Origin: JBDIBB01 sp039812685
Lineage (GTDB): Bacteria; Acidobacteriota; Vicinamibacteria; Vicinamibacterales; JAFNAJ01
DNA length: 34,366 bases
NCBI GenBank assembly: GCA_039812685.1
Contig: JBDIBB010000035.1
Location: forward strand, 1-34,366
Reading direction: 5' to 3'
Both the position numbers and the translations under genes were made by a program. Shown piece by piece: positions 1 through 8,093 of the stretch; position 1 is the stretch's first letter, and every line of letters starts with the position of its first letter. The notes below the pieces were generated by a model that saw only the letters and a program-made list of their open reading frames with translations, made no database searches and was not told the origin of the DNA.

Positions 1-49
1 GGGCGGGCGGACGGTGGGCGCCGGCACGATCACCGAGATTCTGGCCTAG
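1..49 (+). CDS. tuf: Elongation factor Tu, C-terminal end (partial)
   Basis: The frame starting at base 2 reads GGRTVGAGTITEILA and then TAG. This matches the conserved C-terminus of EF-Tu (GGRTVGAGVVTKI-like), part of domain 3 of the GTPase that delivers aminoacyl-tRNA to the ribosome. The rest of the gene lies before the window. It ends 52 bases before rpsJ, the usual str-to-S10 operon junction in many bacteria. Only 15 residues are visible, but the motif and the context agree. Confidence 0.9.
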   Translation, partial: GGRTVGAGTITEILA

Positions 50-101
50 CGCACGACGAGGCGCCGACACCGGCCCAGCGGCCGGGGCGGCGAAGGAACC
101 C

Positions 102-437
102 ATGTCCACGACATTCAGCGACAAGATCCGGATTCGGCTCAAGGCCTACGACTCGCGCGTGCTCGACCAGTCCACCGGCGAGATCGTCGAGACGGCCAAG
201 CGGACGGGGGCCCGGCTGGCGGGGCCCATCCCGCTGCCGACCGAGAAGAACAAGTGGACGGTGAACCGTTCGCCGCACGTCGACAAGAAGTCGCGTGAGC
301 AGTTCGAGATCCGCACCCACAAGCGTCTGATCGACATCTTCGAGCCCACGCCGCAGACCGTGGACGCGCTCATGAAGCTCGACCTGCCGGCGGGCGTCGA
401 CGTGGAGATCAAGGCGTTCGGCAAGGATCACAAGTAG
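102..437 (+). CDS. rpsJ: 30S ribosomal protein S10
   Basis: S10 is a 30S head protein and, as NusE, a partner of NusB in antitermination. The 111-residue product has the family core KIRIRLKAYD, the GPIPLPTEKNKWTVNRSPH loop and the FEIRTHKRLIDI segment. It is a few residues longer than the usual 102-105 because of a short N-terminal extension (MSTTFSD). A purine-rich GAAGGA lies just before the ATG. It is the first gene of the S10 operon, 52 bases after tuf. No clear promoter is seen in that gap, so it may be read from tuf. Confidence 0.97.
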   Translation: MSTTFSDKIRIRLKAYDSRVLDQSTGEIVETAKRTGARLAGPIPLPTEKNKWTVNRSPHVDKKSREQFEIRTHKRLIDIFEPTPQTVDALMKLDLPAGVDVEIKAFGKDHK

Positions 438-476
438 GGCGCCGGGCGCGACGCGCGGCTCTCGAGAGACGCACCA

Positions 477-1157
477 ATGGTGACTGGAATCATCGGCAGG
501 AAGGTCGGCATGACGCAGGTGTTCGGCGCCGACGGCGTGGTCACGCCCGTGACCGTGCTCAAGGCGGGACCCTGCGTCGTCGTCCAGGCGAAGGCGACCC
601 AGACCGACGGCTACGAGGCCGTGCAACTGGGTCTGGTCGAAGAGAAGCCCGCGAAGGCCAACAAGGCGACCGCAGGCCACTACCGGAAGGCCGGGGTGCC
701 GCCGACCCGTGTGCGCCGCGAGGTTCGCGTGACGCCCGGAGGCGAGGCGCTGAAGGCGGGCGACCAGGTGCTCGCCTCGGTGTTCAAGGACGGCGAGCGC
801 GTGGACGTCGTCGCGACGAGCAAGGGCCACGGGTTCCAGGGCGTCATGAAGCGGCACAACTTCGGGGGCGGCCGCGCGACGCACGGATCGATGTTCCACC
901 GGGCGCCGGGCTCGATCGGCGCCTCGTCCTACCCCTCGCGGGTGATCAAGGGCCTGGGCGCGGCGGGGCACATGGGGTCCGAGCGCGTGACGGTGCGGAA
1001 CCTGCGCGTGGTGAAGGTGGACGTCGAGAACCACCTGCTGCTGGTCAAGGGCGCGGTGCCCGGGGCGACCGGGGCCTACGTGACCATCCGCAAGGCCGTG
1101 GCGCCGAAGCCGGAGCCGAAGCCGCAGGTCGAGAAGCCGAAGAAGGGCAGGAAGTAG
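477..1157 (+). CDS. rplC: 50S ribosomal protein L3
   Basis: L3 is a primary assembly protein of the 50S subunit whose extended loop reaches the peptidyl-transferase centre. The 226-residue product begins MVTGIIGRKVGMTQVF, typical of the family, and has the signature around GHGFQGVMKRHNFGGG at about residues 119-134. It ends in a Pro/Lys-rich tail (PKPEPKPQVEKPKKGRK), slightly longer than in E. coli. It follows rpsJ by 39 bases in the standard S10 operon order. Confidence 0.97.
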   Translation: MVTGIIGRKVGMTQVFGADGVVTPVTVLKAGPCVVVQAKATQTDGYEAVQLGLVEEKPAKANKATAGHYRKAGVPPTRVRREVRVTPGGEALKAGDQVLASVFKDGERVDVVATSKGHGFQGVMKRHNFGGGRATHGSMFHRAPGSIGASSYPSRVIKGLGAAGHMGSERVTVRNLRVVKVDVENHLLLVKGAVPGATGAYVTIRKAVAPKPEPKPQVEKPKKGRK

Positions 1158-1228
1158 GGGCCGGCGATTCGCCCGGCCAGCGGCGGAGGATCGGCGTGCG
1201 CCGGTCGGGACCGCCGGGGACACGACTT

Positions 1229-1852
1229 ATGACACTCGACGTCGTCAACGCGCAGAACGAGAAGGTCGGTTCGCTCGACCTGCGCGAAGAGGTGTTTGGC
1301 GGCCGCGTGAAGACCGATCTCATCTGGCAGCAGGTGCGCCAGGAGCAGGCGGCGCGGCGCCGCGGCACGCACGCCACGAAGAACCGGGCGGAGGTGAGCG
1401 GCAGCGGCAGGAAGCCCTGGCGGCAGAAGGGCACCGGCCGCGCGCGGGTCGGCGAGATCCGCAACCCGCTCTGGCGGAAGGGCGGCACCGTGTTCGGGCC
1501 GCAGCCGCGCGACTACGGGTACGCGCTGCCGAAGAAAGTGGTGCGCGGCGCGCTGCGCGCCGCGCTCACGCAGAAGGTGCGCGACGGGCAGGTGACGATC
1601 GTCGACGCGCTGGCGCTCGACGAGGTGAAGACCAGGCGCGCGGTGACGATGCTCGCGGCGCTGGGGATGGCCCGCAAGACGCTGGTCATCGACGTCACGC
1701 CCGACGAGAAGTTCACGCTGTCGGCCCGCAACATCGAGGGCGTCGAGATCCGGCCGTCGTCGCTCGTGACGGCGCGCGACGTGATCGACGCGCAGCGGGT
1801 GATCGCGACGCGGGCGGCCGTCGAGCGGCTGCAGGAGGCGCTGGCGTCATGA
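1229..1852 (+). CDS. rplD: 50S ribosomal protein L4
   Basis: L4 lines the peptide exit tunnel and in gammaproteobacteria represses its own operon. The 207-residue product has the conserved loop RRGTHATKNRAEVSGSGRKP followed by WRQKGTGRARVGEIRNP, which forms the tunnel-facing extension. The start chosen is the ATG at 1229 (MTLDVVNAQNEKVGSL), which fits the family N-terminus. A GTG at 1196 in the same frame has the stronger Shine-Dalgarno (GGAGGA five bases upstream) and would add 11 unconserved residues, so the true start is uncertain. Its stop overlaps the rplW start (ATGA). Confidence 0.96.
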   Translation: MTLDVVNAQNEKVGSLDLREEVFGGRVKTDLIWQQVRQEQAARRRGTHATKNRAEVSGSGRKPWRQKGTGRARVGEIRNPLWRKGGTVFGPQPRDYGYALPKKVVRGALRAALTQKVRDGQVTIVDALALDEVKTRRAVTMLAALGMARKTLVIDVTPDEKFTLSARNIEGVEIRPSSLVTARDVIDAQRVIATRAAVERLQEALAS

Positions 1853-2139
1853 AGCTGACCGAGATCATCCGGCGCCCGATCGTCACCGAGAAGACGGTTG
1901 GGCTGCGCGAGACCGCGAGCACGCTGGTGTTCCAGGTGTCGCGCGACGCGACGAAGGTGCAGGTCCGCCAGGCGGTGGAGAAGCTGTTTGGCGCGAAGGT
2001 GGCCGAGGTGCGCACCTCGATCGCGCACGGCAAGGTGAAGCGCCAGGGCCGGTTCGCCGGCCGGCGATCCGACTGGAAGAAGGCCTACGTCCGGCTCCGC
2101 GACGGCGAGAAGGTCCCGGATTTCGTGGAAGGCGCGTAG
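1849..2139 (+). CDS. rplW: 50S ribosomal protein L23
   Basis: L23 sits at the tunnel exit and is the docking site for trigger factor and SRP. The 96-residue product contains IIRRPIVTEKT near the start and the RRSDWKKAYVRL segment near the end, both typical of bacterial L23. The ATG lies inside the rplD stop (ATGA overlap), implying translational coupling. Confidence 0.96.
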   Translation: MKLTEIIRRPIVTEKTVGLRETASTLVFQVSRDATKVQVRQAVEKLFGAKVAEVRTSIAHGKVKRQGRFAGRRSDWKKAYVRLRDGEKVPDFVEGA

Positions 2140-2155
2140 GGAAGGGTTCTCAGTC

Positions 2156-2980
2156 ATGCCCATTCGCTCGTACAAGCCGACGTCGCCGGGACGCCGTTTC
2201 CAGACGGTGCAGACCTTCGACGACATCACGACGACCGACCCGTACAAGCCGCTGGTGGAGCCGCTGCGCAAGTCGGGCGGGCGCAACGGCACCGGCCAGC
2301 TGACGTCGTGGTGGCGCGGAGGCGGCCACAAGCGTGCCTACCGGGTGATCGATTTCAAGCGCGACAAGCGCGACATCCCGGCGAAGGTGTCCACCATCGA
2401 ATACGACCCCAACCGATCGGCGCGGATCGCCCTGGTGACCTACGCCGACGGCGAGAAGCGCTACATCCTGCACCCGGTGGGCCTGAAGGTGGGGCACACG
2501 ATCGTCGCCGGTGAGAAGGTCGACATCCTGCCGGGCAACGCGCTGCCGTTGAGGAGCATCCCGCTGGGGACCATGATCCACAACGTGGAGCTCAAGCCGG
2601 GGCGCGGCGGCCAGATGGCGCGCAGCGCCGGCGCGGCCGTGCAGCTGGTGGCCAGGGAAGGCGCCTACGCGACGGTGAAGATGCCGTCGAGCGAGATCCG
2701 GCTGGTGAACGTGGAGTGCTACGCCACGGTGGGCCAGGTCGGCAACGTCGATCACGAGAACGTGTCGATCGGGAAGGCGGGCCGGAGCCGGTGGCTCGGC
2801 CGGCGGCCGCACGTGCGCGGCGTGGCGATGAACCCGGTGGATCACCCGCTGGGCGGCGGCGAGGGACGGACCTCGGGCGGCCGGCACCCGGTGACGCCGT
2901 GGGGCGTGCCGACCAAGGGCTACAAGACGCGGAACAACAAGTCGACCGACCGCCTCATCGTGTCGCGGCGGCAGAAGTAG
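2156..2980 (+). CDS. rplB: 50S ribosomal protein L2
   Basis: L2 is needed for subunit association and lies close to the peptidyl-transferase centre. The 274-residue length is normal. The N-terminal RNA-binding part (SYKPTSPGRR, KSGGRNGTGQ, WWRGGGHKR) and the C-terminal MNPVDHPLGGGEGR segment are clear. In E. coli the latter reads VDHPHGGG. The functionally important first histidine (His229 in E. coli numbering) is kept here, and the second is leucine. It lies 16 bases after rplW. Confidence 0.97.
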   Translation: MPIRSYKPTSPGRRFQTVQTFDDITTTDPYKPLVEPLRKSGGRNGTGQLTSWWRGGGHKRAYRVIDFKRDKRDIPAKVSTIEYDPNRSARIALVTYADGEKRYILHPVGLKVGHTIVAGEKVDILPGNALPLRSIPLGTMIHNVELKPGRGGQMARSAGAAVQLVAREGAYATVKMPSSEIRLVNVECYATVGQVGNVDHENVSIGKAGRSRWLGRRPHVRGVAMNPVDHPLGGGEGRTSGGRHPVTPWGVPTKGYKTRNNKSTDRLIVSRRQK

Positions 2981-3046
2981 GACGGTGGCGCGCGCCCGGT
3001 GCGGGTTCCGGCGCACTCGACCACCCACCAGCGTCAGGCAACGAGT

Positions 3047-3343
3047 ATGAGCAGATCGCTGAAGAAGGGCCCGTTCGTGGATCTCCCCCTGCTCGAGAAG
3101 GTGGAGACGATGAACCGTGCCGGTGACAAGAGGGTGATCAAGACGTGGTCGCGCCGATCGACCGTGATACCCGAAATGGTGGGCCACACGATCGCGGTGC
3201 ACAACGGGAAGAAGTTCATCCCGGTCTACGTCACCGAGAACATGGTGGGCCACAAGCTCGGGGAGTTCGCGCTCACGCGGACCTTCAAGGGCCACACGTC
3301 GAAGACCGACAAGGCGGCGTCGGTGGCCAAGGCGGGAGGCTAG
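3047..3343 (+). CDS. rpsS: 30S ribosomal protein S19
   Basis: S19 is a 30S head protein that pairs with S13 and contacts bridge B1a. The 98-residue product starts MSRSLKKGPFVD and contains the signature TIAVHNGKKFIPVYVTENMV and KLGEFALTRTFKGH. The frame is open further upstream to 2999, but that part shows no family similarity, so the ATG at 3047 is used. It is followed two bases later by rplV. Confidence 0.97.
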   Translation: MSRSLKKGPFVDLPLLEKVETMNRAGDKRVIKTWSRRSTVIPEMVGHTIAVHNGKKFIPVYVTENMVGHKLGEFALTRTFKGHTSKTDKAASVAKAGG

Positions 3344-3345
3344 CC

Positions 3346-3747
3346 ATGATCGAGGCACGGGCGACGGCGAAGTTCGTGCGCACCTCGGCGCAGAAGGCGG
3401 GCCTCGTGCTCGACCTGATCCGCGGGCGTCGCGTCGATCAGGCGCTGGCGGCGTTGAAGTACTCGCGCAAGGCCGTGGCGCGCGACATCGAGAAGGTGCT
3501 GCGGTCGGCGGTGGCCAACGCGCAGCAGCAGGACGGCTTCGGCGGCGATCCGGAGCGCCTGTTCGTGAAGGGGTGCCACGCCGGGCAGGGGCCGAGCCAG
3601 AAGCGGGTCCGGCCGGCGCCGATGGGGCGGGCGTTCCGCGTGGTGAAGCGGACGGCGCACCTCACGGTTCAGGTGGCGGAGCGTCCGGCGGCGCGGCCGC
3701 CGGCGCCGGGTCGGCGCGCGGGCGTGAAGACGCCGGCGGAGAAGTAG
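3346..3747 (+). CDS. rplV: 50S ribosomal protein L22
   Basis: L22 lines the exit tunnel with an extended hairpin loop and is a site of macrolide resistance mutations. The 133-residue product has the SAQKAGLVLDLIRGRRVDQAL helix region and the tip segment KRVRPAPMGRAFRV with the RTAHLTVQVAE strand. It ends in a Pro/Arg/Lys-rich tail of about 20 residues beyond the usual end. The ATG follows the rpsS stop by two bases. The frame is also open upstream inside rpsS, but that is a shadow. Confidence 0.96.
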   Translation: MIEARATAKFVRTSAQKAGLVLDLIRGRRVDQALAALKYSRKAVARDIEKVLRSAVANAQQQDGFGGDPERLFVKGCHAGQGPSQKRVRPAPMGRAFRVVKRTAHLTVQVAERPAARPPAPGRRAGVKTPAEK

Positions 3748-3809
3748 CGGCGCGGCGCGCGCGCCGGCGTGTGGGAGAGCGCCCTGCGGGGCACGAAGGA
3801 CATCGATTC

Positions 3810-4496
3810 ATGGGCCAGAAGGTTCATCCCTACGGGTTCCGGCTCGGCTACAACAAGACGTGGCGGTCGCGCTGGTACGCCGATCGCGATTACGCGAAGC
3901 TGCTGCACGAGGACATCACGCTGCGCGAAGCTCTGAAGAAGCGCTTCAGCCATGCGGGGGTCTCGAGGATCGAGATCGAGCGTGCGGCCAACAAGCTGAA
4001 GATCGACATCCACACCTCGCGTCCCGGCATCATCATCGGGCGGAAGGGGACGGAGGTCGACAAGCTGAAGGGCGAGCTGCAGAAGCGGACCAGCCGTGAC
4101 GTCTTCATCAACATCAACGAGATCCAGAAGCCGGAGCTCGACGCGCAGCTGATCAGCGAATCGGTGGCGATGCAGCTCGAGAAGCGGGTCGCGTTCCGGC
4201 GCGCGATGCGCAAGGCGGTGGAATCGGCGCTGCGGTTCGGGGCCCGCGGGATCAAGGTGCGGGTGTCGGGCCGGCTCAACGGCGCCGAGATCGCGCGGTC
4301 GGAGTGGTATCTGCACGGGCAGTTGCCGCTGCAGACGCTGCGCGCCGACATCGACTACGGGTTCGCGGAGGCCAACACCACCTACGGCCAGATTGGCGTG
4401 AAGGTGTGGCTCTACAAGGGCGAGCGCCTGGTGCCGCGGACCGGACGCGACGAGGAATTCCGTGAGCGGGCGCCGCGGCGGCCCGCGCGCGCGTGA
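3810..4496 (+). CDS. rpsC: 30S ribosomal protein S3
   Basis: S3 helps form the mRNA entry channel and its helicase site. The 228-residue product starts MGQKVHPYGFRLGYNKTW. It has the KH domain with GIIIGRKGTEVDKL at about residues 74-87 and the C-terminal signature GARGIKVRVSGRLNGAEIARSE split over residues 147-168. The reading frame extends upstream through rplV as a shadow, so the start is placed at the family ATG. It lies 62 bases after rplV. Confidence 0.97.
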   Translation: MGQKVHPYGFRLGYNKTWRSRWYADRDYAKLLHEDITLREALKKRFSHAGVSRIEIERAANKLKIDIHTSRPGIIIGRKGTEVDKLKGELQKRTSRDVFININEIQKPELDAQLISESVAMQLEKRVAFRRAMRKAVESALRFGARGIKVRVSGRLNGAEIARSEWYLHGQLPLQTLRADIDYGFAEANTTYGQIGVKVWLYKGERLVPRTGRDEEFRERAPRRPARA

Positions 4497-4524
4497 TCGC
4501 GCGAACGGCTGAGGAACACGCATC

Positions 4525-4950
4525 ATGTTGATGCCGAAGAAGGTCAAATACCGCAAGCAGCAGCGCGGCCGGATGGCCGGCAAGGCGTGGCGCGGGTCCG
4601 ACGTGTCGTTCGGCGACTTCGGGCTCAAGGCCATGGAGTGCTGCTGGCTGACGGACCGGCAGATCGAGGCGGCGCGCGTCGCCATGACGCGCTTCATCAA
4701 GCGCGGCGGCAAGATCTGGGTGCGGGTCTTCCCCGACAAGCCCATCACGAAGAAGCCGCAGGAAACGCGCATGGGCAAGGGCAAGGGCGCGCCCGAGCAG
4801 TGGGTGGCGGTGATCCGGCCTGGCCGCATCCTCTTCGAGATGGAGGGGATCGACGAGCGGCAGGCCCGGCGCGCGATGACGCTGGCGGCGGCCAAGCTGC
4901 CGATCAAGACCAAGTTCGCGACCAGGTTCGCGCAGGAGCAGGCGTCATGA
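4525..4950 (+). CDS. rplP: 50S ribosomal protein L16
   Basis: L16 contacts tRNA near the A and P sites and is needed for late 50S assembly. The 141-residue product begins MLMPKKVKYRKQQRGRM and contains GKGKGAPEQWVAVIRPGRI, the conserved tip region. The second ATG at 4531 is possible, but the MLMPK form is common in the family. Its end overlaps the rpmC start (ATGA). Confidence 0.97.
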   Translation: MLMPKKVKYRKQQRGRMAGKAWRGSDVSFGDFGLKAMECCWLTDRQIEAARVAMTRFIKRGGKIWVRVFPDKPITKKPQETRMGKGKGAPEQWVAVIRPGRILFEMEGIDERQARRAMTLAAAKLPIKTKFATRFAQEQAS

Positions 4951-5138
4951 AGGCGGCGGAACTGAGGGAGCAGTCGGCGGACGAACTGCGCGAGCAGGTG
5001 CGCGCGCTCGAGGAATCGCTCTTCCGCATGCGGATCCAGAAGTCGATGGGACAGCTCGACGCCCCGACCAAGTTGCGGACGACGCGCCGGGACCTGGCGC
5101 GCATCAAGACGGTGCTGCGGCAGAAGGATGCCCGGTAG
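4947..5138 (+). CDS. rpmC: 50S ribosomal protein L29
   Basis: L29 is a small helical protein beside L23 at the tunnel exit. The 63-residue product (MKAAELREQSADELREQV at the start, TTRRDLARIKTVLRQK at the end) shows the two-helix pattern and the LARIKT signature. The ATG lies within the rplP stop. The frame is open upstream but the family start is the ATG at 4947. Confidence 0.95.
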   Translation: MKAAELREQSADELREQVRALEESLFRMRIQKSMGQLDAPTKLRTTRRDLARIKTVLRQKDAR

Positions 5139-5176
5139 GGCGCGGCCGCGCAGCCGAGAAGAAGAGTAGCCGTCCA

Positions 5177-5428
5177 ATGCCGAAGACCGAACTCGTCGGA
5201 AGGGTCGTCAGCGACCGGATGCAGCAGAGCGTCGTCGTCGCGGTCGAGCGCCAGGTGCGTCACGGGGTCTACGGGAAGACCCAGCGGAAGACCACGCGAT
5301 TCATGGCGCACAACGAAGGCAATGCCGCGAAGGCGGGCGACACGGTCGCCATTGTCGAGAGCCGGCCGCTGAGCGCGCGCAAGCGCTTCACGGTGACGCG
5401 CATCCTCGAGAAGGCGCCGGCGATCTAG
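5177..5428 (+). CDS. rpsQ: 30S ribosomal protein S17
   Basis: S17 is a primary 16S rRNA binding protein with an OB fold. The 83-residue product has the VGRVVSDRMQQSVVVAVER strand region and the RPLSARKRFTVTRIL motif near the C-terminus. It is the last gene of the classical S10 operon, followed by the spc-type gene rplN after 51 GC-rich bases able to fold into a stem. Confidence 0.96.
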   Translation: MPKTELVGRVVSDRMQQSVVVAVERQVRHGVYGKTQRKTTRFMAHNEGNAAKAGDTVAIVESRPLSARKRFTVTRILEKAPAI

Positions 5429-5479
5429 CGCTGGAGCGCGCGGGGCCGCGGGCCCCGGGCGCGCGCACGGAGAACAGAC

Positions 5480-5848
5480 ATGATCCAGATGCGATCGATC
5501 CTCGACGTGGCCGACAACTCGGGCGCGCGCAAGATCGCCGTCATCAACCCGATTGGCGGGTCCACCGGGCGCTACGCGCGGCTGGGCGACATCGTCACGG
5601 CGTCGGTGAAGGAAGCCACGCCCGACGCCAACGTGAAGAAGGGCCAGGTCGTCAAGGCCGTGATCGTGCGGACGCGGAAGGAGCAGCGCCGGAAGGACGG
5701 CAGCTACATCCGGTTCGACCGCAACGCGGCGGTGCTCATCAACGACCAGCACGAACCGATCGGCACGCGCGTGTTCGGCCCCGTCGCCCGCGAACTGCGC
5801 GAACGCCGGTTCATGAAGATCATCTCGCTCGCCCCGGAAGTGCTGTAG
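5480..5848 (+). CDS. rplN: 50S ribosomal protein L14
   Basis: L14 is part of intersubunit bridges B5 and B8. The 122-residue product starts MIQMRSILDVADNSGARK and contains GQVVKAVIVRTRKEQRRKDG and the GTRVFGPVARELRERRFMKI signature, all at the expected positions. The length equals that of most bacterial L14 proteins. Confidence 0.98.
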   Translation: MIQMRSILDVADNSGARKIAVINPIGGSTGRYARLGDIVTASVKEATPDANVKKGQVVKAVIVRTRKEQRRKDGSYIRFDRNAAVLINDQHEPIGTRVFGPVARELRERRFMKIISLAPEVL

Positions 5849-5872
5849 GGAACGGCGAGGGAGCCAACCGCG

Positions 5873-6193
5873 ATGCGTATCCGTAAGAACGACCAGGTGC
5901 AGGTGATCGCCGGCCGCGACAAGGGCAAGCGCGGGCGGGTGCTGCGGGTGCTGCCCGGGAAGGACCGCGTGGTGGTGGAGGGCGTGGCGACGATCAAGCG
6001 CCACACCCGGCCCAACCCGCAGAAGAACGTACGGGGCGGAATCGTCGAGCGCGAGGGCTCGATCCACGCCAGCAACGTGATGCTGGTGGACCCCGAGTCG
6101 GGCGCGCCCACGCGGGTGGGCGCCAGGTTCCTCGAAGACGGCCGCAAGGTGCGGGTGGCCCGCAAGAGCGGCGCGGTGGTGGACAGCAAATGA
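5873..6193 (+). CDS. rplX: 50S ribosomal protein L24
   Basis: L24 is an assembly initiator of the 50S subunit. The 106-residue product has the KOW motif at the N-terminus (VIAGRDKGKRGRVL) and the downstream KRHTRPNPQKNVRGGIVERE and IHASNVMLVDP segments. Its stop overlaps the rplE start (ATGA). Confidence 0.97.
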   Translation: MRIRKNDQVQVIAGRDKGKRGRVLRVLPGKDRVVVEGVATIKRHTRPNPQKNVRGGIVEREGSIHASNVMLVDPESGAPTRVGARFLEDGRKVRVARKSGAVVDSK

Positions 6194-6732
6194 GCCGCCT
6201 CAAGGATCGCTACGTGAAGGACGTGGTGCCGGCACTCCGCAAGGAGTTCGGCTACACCAACCCGATGGCCGTCCCGAAGATCGAGAAGGTCGTCGTCAAC
6301 ATGGGCCTCGGCGAGGCGACGCAGAACGCGAAGATCGTCGACAGCGGGGTGGAAGACCTCGGCCGGATCACCGGCCAGAAGGCGGTGACGACCCGCGCCC
6401 GGAAGTCGATTGCCGCCTTCAAGGTCCGCGAGGGCATGCCGATCGGCGCCATGGTCACGCTGCGCGGCGCGCGGATGTACGAGTTCCTCGACCGCCTCAT
6501 CTCGACGGCGCTGCCGCGCGTGCGCGACTTCAAGGGCGTGTCGCCCCGGGGCTTCGACGGCCGCGGCAACTACACGCTCGGCCTGCGCGATCAGCTCCTG
6601 TTCCCCGAAATCGACTACATGAAGGTGGACAAGGCGCGCGGCATGAACATCTCCGTCGTGACCACCGCGAAGACCGACGAGGAAGCCCGCAAGCTGCTGC
6701 AGCTGATGGGCATGCCGTTCAGGACGAATTGA
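6190..6732 (+). CDS. rplE: 50S ribosomal protein L5
   Basis: L5 binds 5S rRNA and contacts S13 and the P-site tRNA. The 180-residue product contains PKIEKVVVNMGLGEA, the ARKSIAAFKVREGMPIGAMV segment and the DFKGVSPRGFDGRGNYTLG loop, all family signatures. The ATG is within the rplX stop, and rpsN begins one base after its stop. Confidence 0.98.
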   Translation: MSRLKDRYVKDVVPALRKEFGYTNPMAVPKIEKVVVNMGLGEATQNAKIVDSGVEDLGRITGQKAVTTRARKSIAAFKVREGMPIGAMVTLRGARMYEFLDRLISTALPRVRDFKGVSPRGFDGRGNYTLGLRDQLLFPEIDYMKVDKARGMNISVVTTAKTDEEARKLLQLMGMPFRTN

Positions 6733-6733
6733 C

Positions 6734-6919
6734 ATGGCCACCACCGCGAAGATCGCCAGGGAAGAGAAGACGCCGAAGTACGCCACCCGCGCGCGCAACC
6801 GCTGCCGGCGGTGCGGCCGCCCGCGCTCGGTGCTCCGCAAGTTCAAGCTCTGTCGCCTGTGCTTCCGCCAGCTCGCCCTCACGGGCGACCTGGCCGGTGT
6901 GGTGAAGAGCAGCTGGTAG
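6734..6919 (+). CDS. rpsN: 30S ribosomal protein S14, zinc-binding type
   Basis: S14 assembles late into the 30S head. The 61-residue product is the short zinc-ribbon (type Z) form. It has a CRRCGRP pair and a CRLCFRQLA pair, giving the CxxC-x12-CxxC zinc site, and ends KSSW as short S14 proteins do. The presence of this form suggests that no zinc-free long S14 is needed at this locus. Confidence 0.97.
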   Translation: MATTAKIAREEKTPKYATRARNRCRRCGRPRSVLRKFKLCRLCFRQLALTGDLAGVVKSSW

Positions 6920-6995
6920 GCGCCGGGCCCGCGCCGGGCCCGCCGGTCCGGCCACGCCCGCTGCACGCGAGACACGAACGCCCGAGAGACGAACA

Positions 6996-7403
6996 ATGAC
7001 CGACCCGATCGCGGACATGCTGACGCGCATCCGCAACGCCACCGTCGCGCGGCACACCCGCGTGGACGTGCCCGCGAGCACGCTCAAGATCGAGATCGCG
7101 AGGATCCTCGAACGCGAAGGGTACATCCAGGGCTTCAGGCTCGTGGAGTCGCCCACGCCGCGCGGGTTCGCGCGCAAGGTGATCCGCATCGCCCTGAAGT
7201 ACGGACCGCGCGGCGAGCGCGTCATCACCGGACTGCAGCGCGTCAGCACCCCGGGCCGCCGCGTCTACTGCGAGCGCCAGTCGGTGCCCGTGGTCCTCGG
7301 GGGGCTCGGCACGAGCATCCTGACCACCTCGCGCGGCGTGATGACCGGCCGCGACGCCGCCAGGGTCGGCGTCGGCGGCGAGGTGCTGTGTAACGTCTGG
7401 TAG
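6996..7403 (+). CDS. rpsH: 30S ribosomal protein S8
   Basis: S8 is a central primary binder of 16S rRNA and, in E. coli, the translational repressor of the spc operon. The 135-residue product begins MTDPIADMLTRIRNA and ends GGEVLCNVW. The central RVSTPGRRVY and GTSILTTSRGVMT segments are family signatures. The 82-base gap to rplF is GC-rich with an imperfect hairpin potential. Confidence 0.97.
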   Translation: MTDPIADMLTRIRNATVARHTRVDVPASTLKIEIARILEREGYIQGFRLVESPTPRGFARKVIRIALKYGPRGERVITGLQRVSTPGRRVYCERQSVPVVLGGLGTSILTTSRGVMTGRDAARVGVGGEVLCNVW

Positions 7404-7485
7404 GACAGTGACGCGGTGACGGCCGCGGCGGCTGGTCGACTCCGGCCGCCGCCGCGCGCACCCCGGCCCGCGACGAGAGACTGAT

Positions 7486-8025
7486 ATGTCCCGTATTGGC
7501 AAGAAACCGATTCCCGTGCCCAGGGGCGTCACCGTCAAGGTGGCCGGCGCGGCCGTCGAGGTGAAGGGCCCCAAGGGCAGCCTGACGCAGCCCGTGCCCG
7601 CCGGCATCCTCTTCGCCCTGGAGGACGGACACCTGGTGGCGCGGCCGGAACGCGAAGACAAGGCGCTGGCGAAGTTCCACGGGCTGGCGCGCAGCCTCGT
7701 CGCCAACGCCGTGGCCGGCGTCTCCGACGGGTTCAAGCGCGAGCTCGACATCGTCGGCGTCGGCTACCGTGCCGAGGTGAAGGGGCGCGAGGTGCACTTC
7801 GCCCTCGGCTACTCGCACCCGATCGTGTATCGGATCCCGGCGGGGATCGACATCGCGGTCGAGAAGAACACGCACGTCACCGTGACCGGCATCGACAAGC
7901 AGCTCGTGGGACAGGTGTCGGCCAACATCCGCCGGATGCGCAAGCCGGATCCCTACAAGCAGAAGGGCGTGCGCTACACCGGCGAGATCCTGAAGAAGAA
8001 GGCCGGCAAGACCGGCGCCCGGTAG
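7486..8025 (+). CDS. rplF: 50S ribosomal protein L6
   Basis: L6 lies near the GTPase centre and has two similar domains. The 179-residue product begins MSRIGKKPIPVPRGV and ends with the L6 signature KPDPYKQKGVRYTGEILKKK plus a short tail. Length and domain order are normal. Confidence 0.97.
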   Translation: MSRIGKKPIPVPRGVTVKVAGAAVEVKGPKGSLTQPVPAGILFALEDGHLVARPEREDKALAKFHGLARSLVANAVAGVSDGFKRELDIVGVGYRAEVKGREVHFALGYSHPIVYRIPAGIDIAVEKNTHVTVTGIDKQLVGQVSANIRRMRKPDPYKQKGVRYTGEILKKKAGKTGAR

Positions 8026-8093
8026 CGGGCCCAGTTTCCCCGAGACGCCCCGCGCATGGCACCCGCGGCGGCGAGGGAAGATCGAGACCGACG

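Noticed and set aside
1196..1228. GTG start for rplD at 1196
   Set aside because: Although its Shine-Dalgarno is good, the added 11 residues are unlike the L4 family, whose N-terminus fits the ATG at 1229. It is kept only as an alternative.
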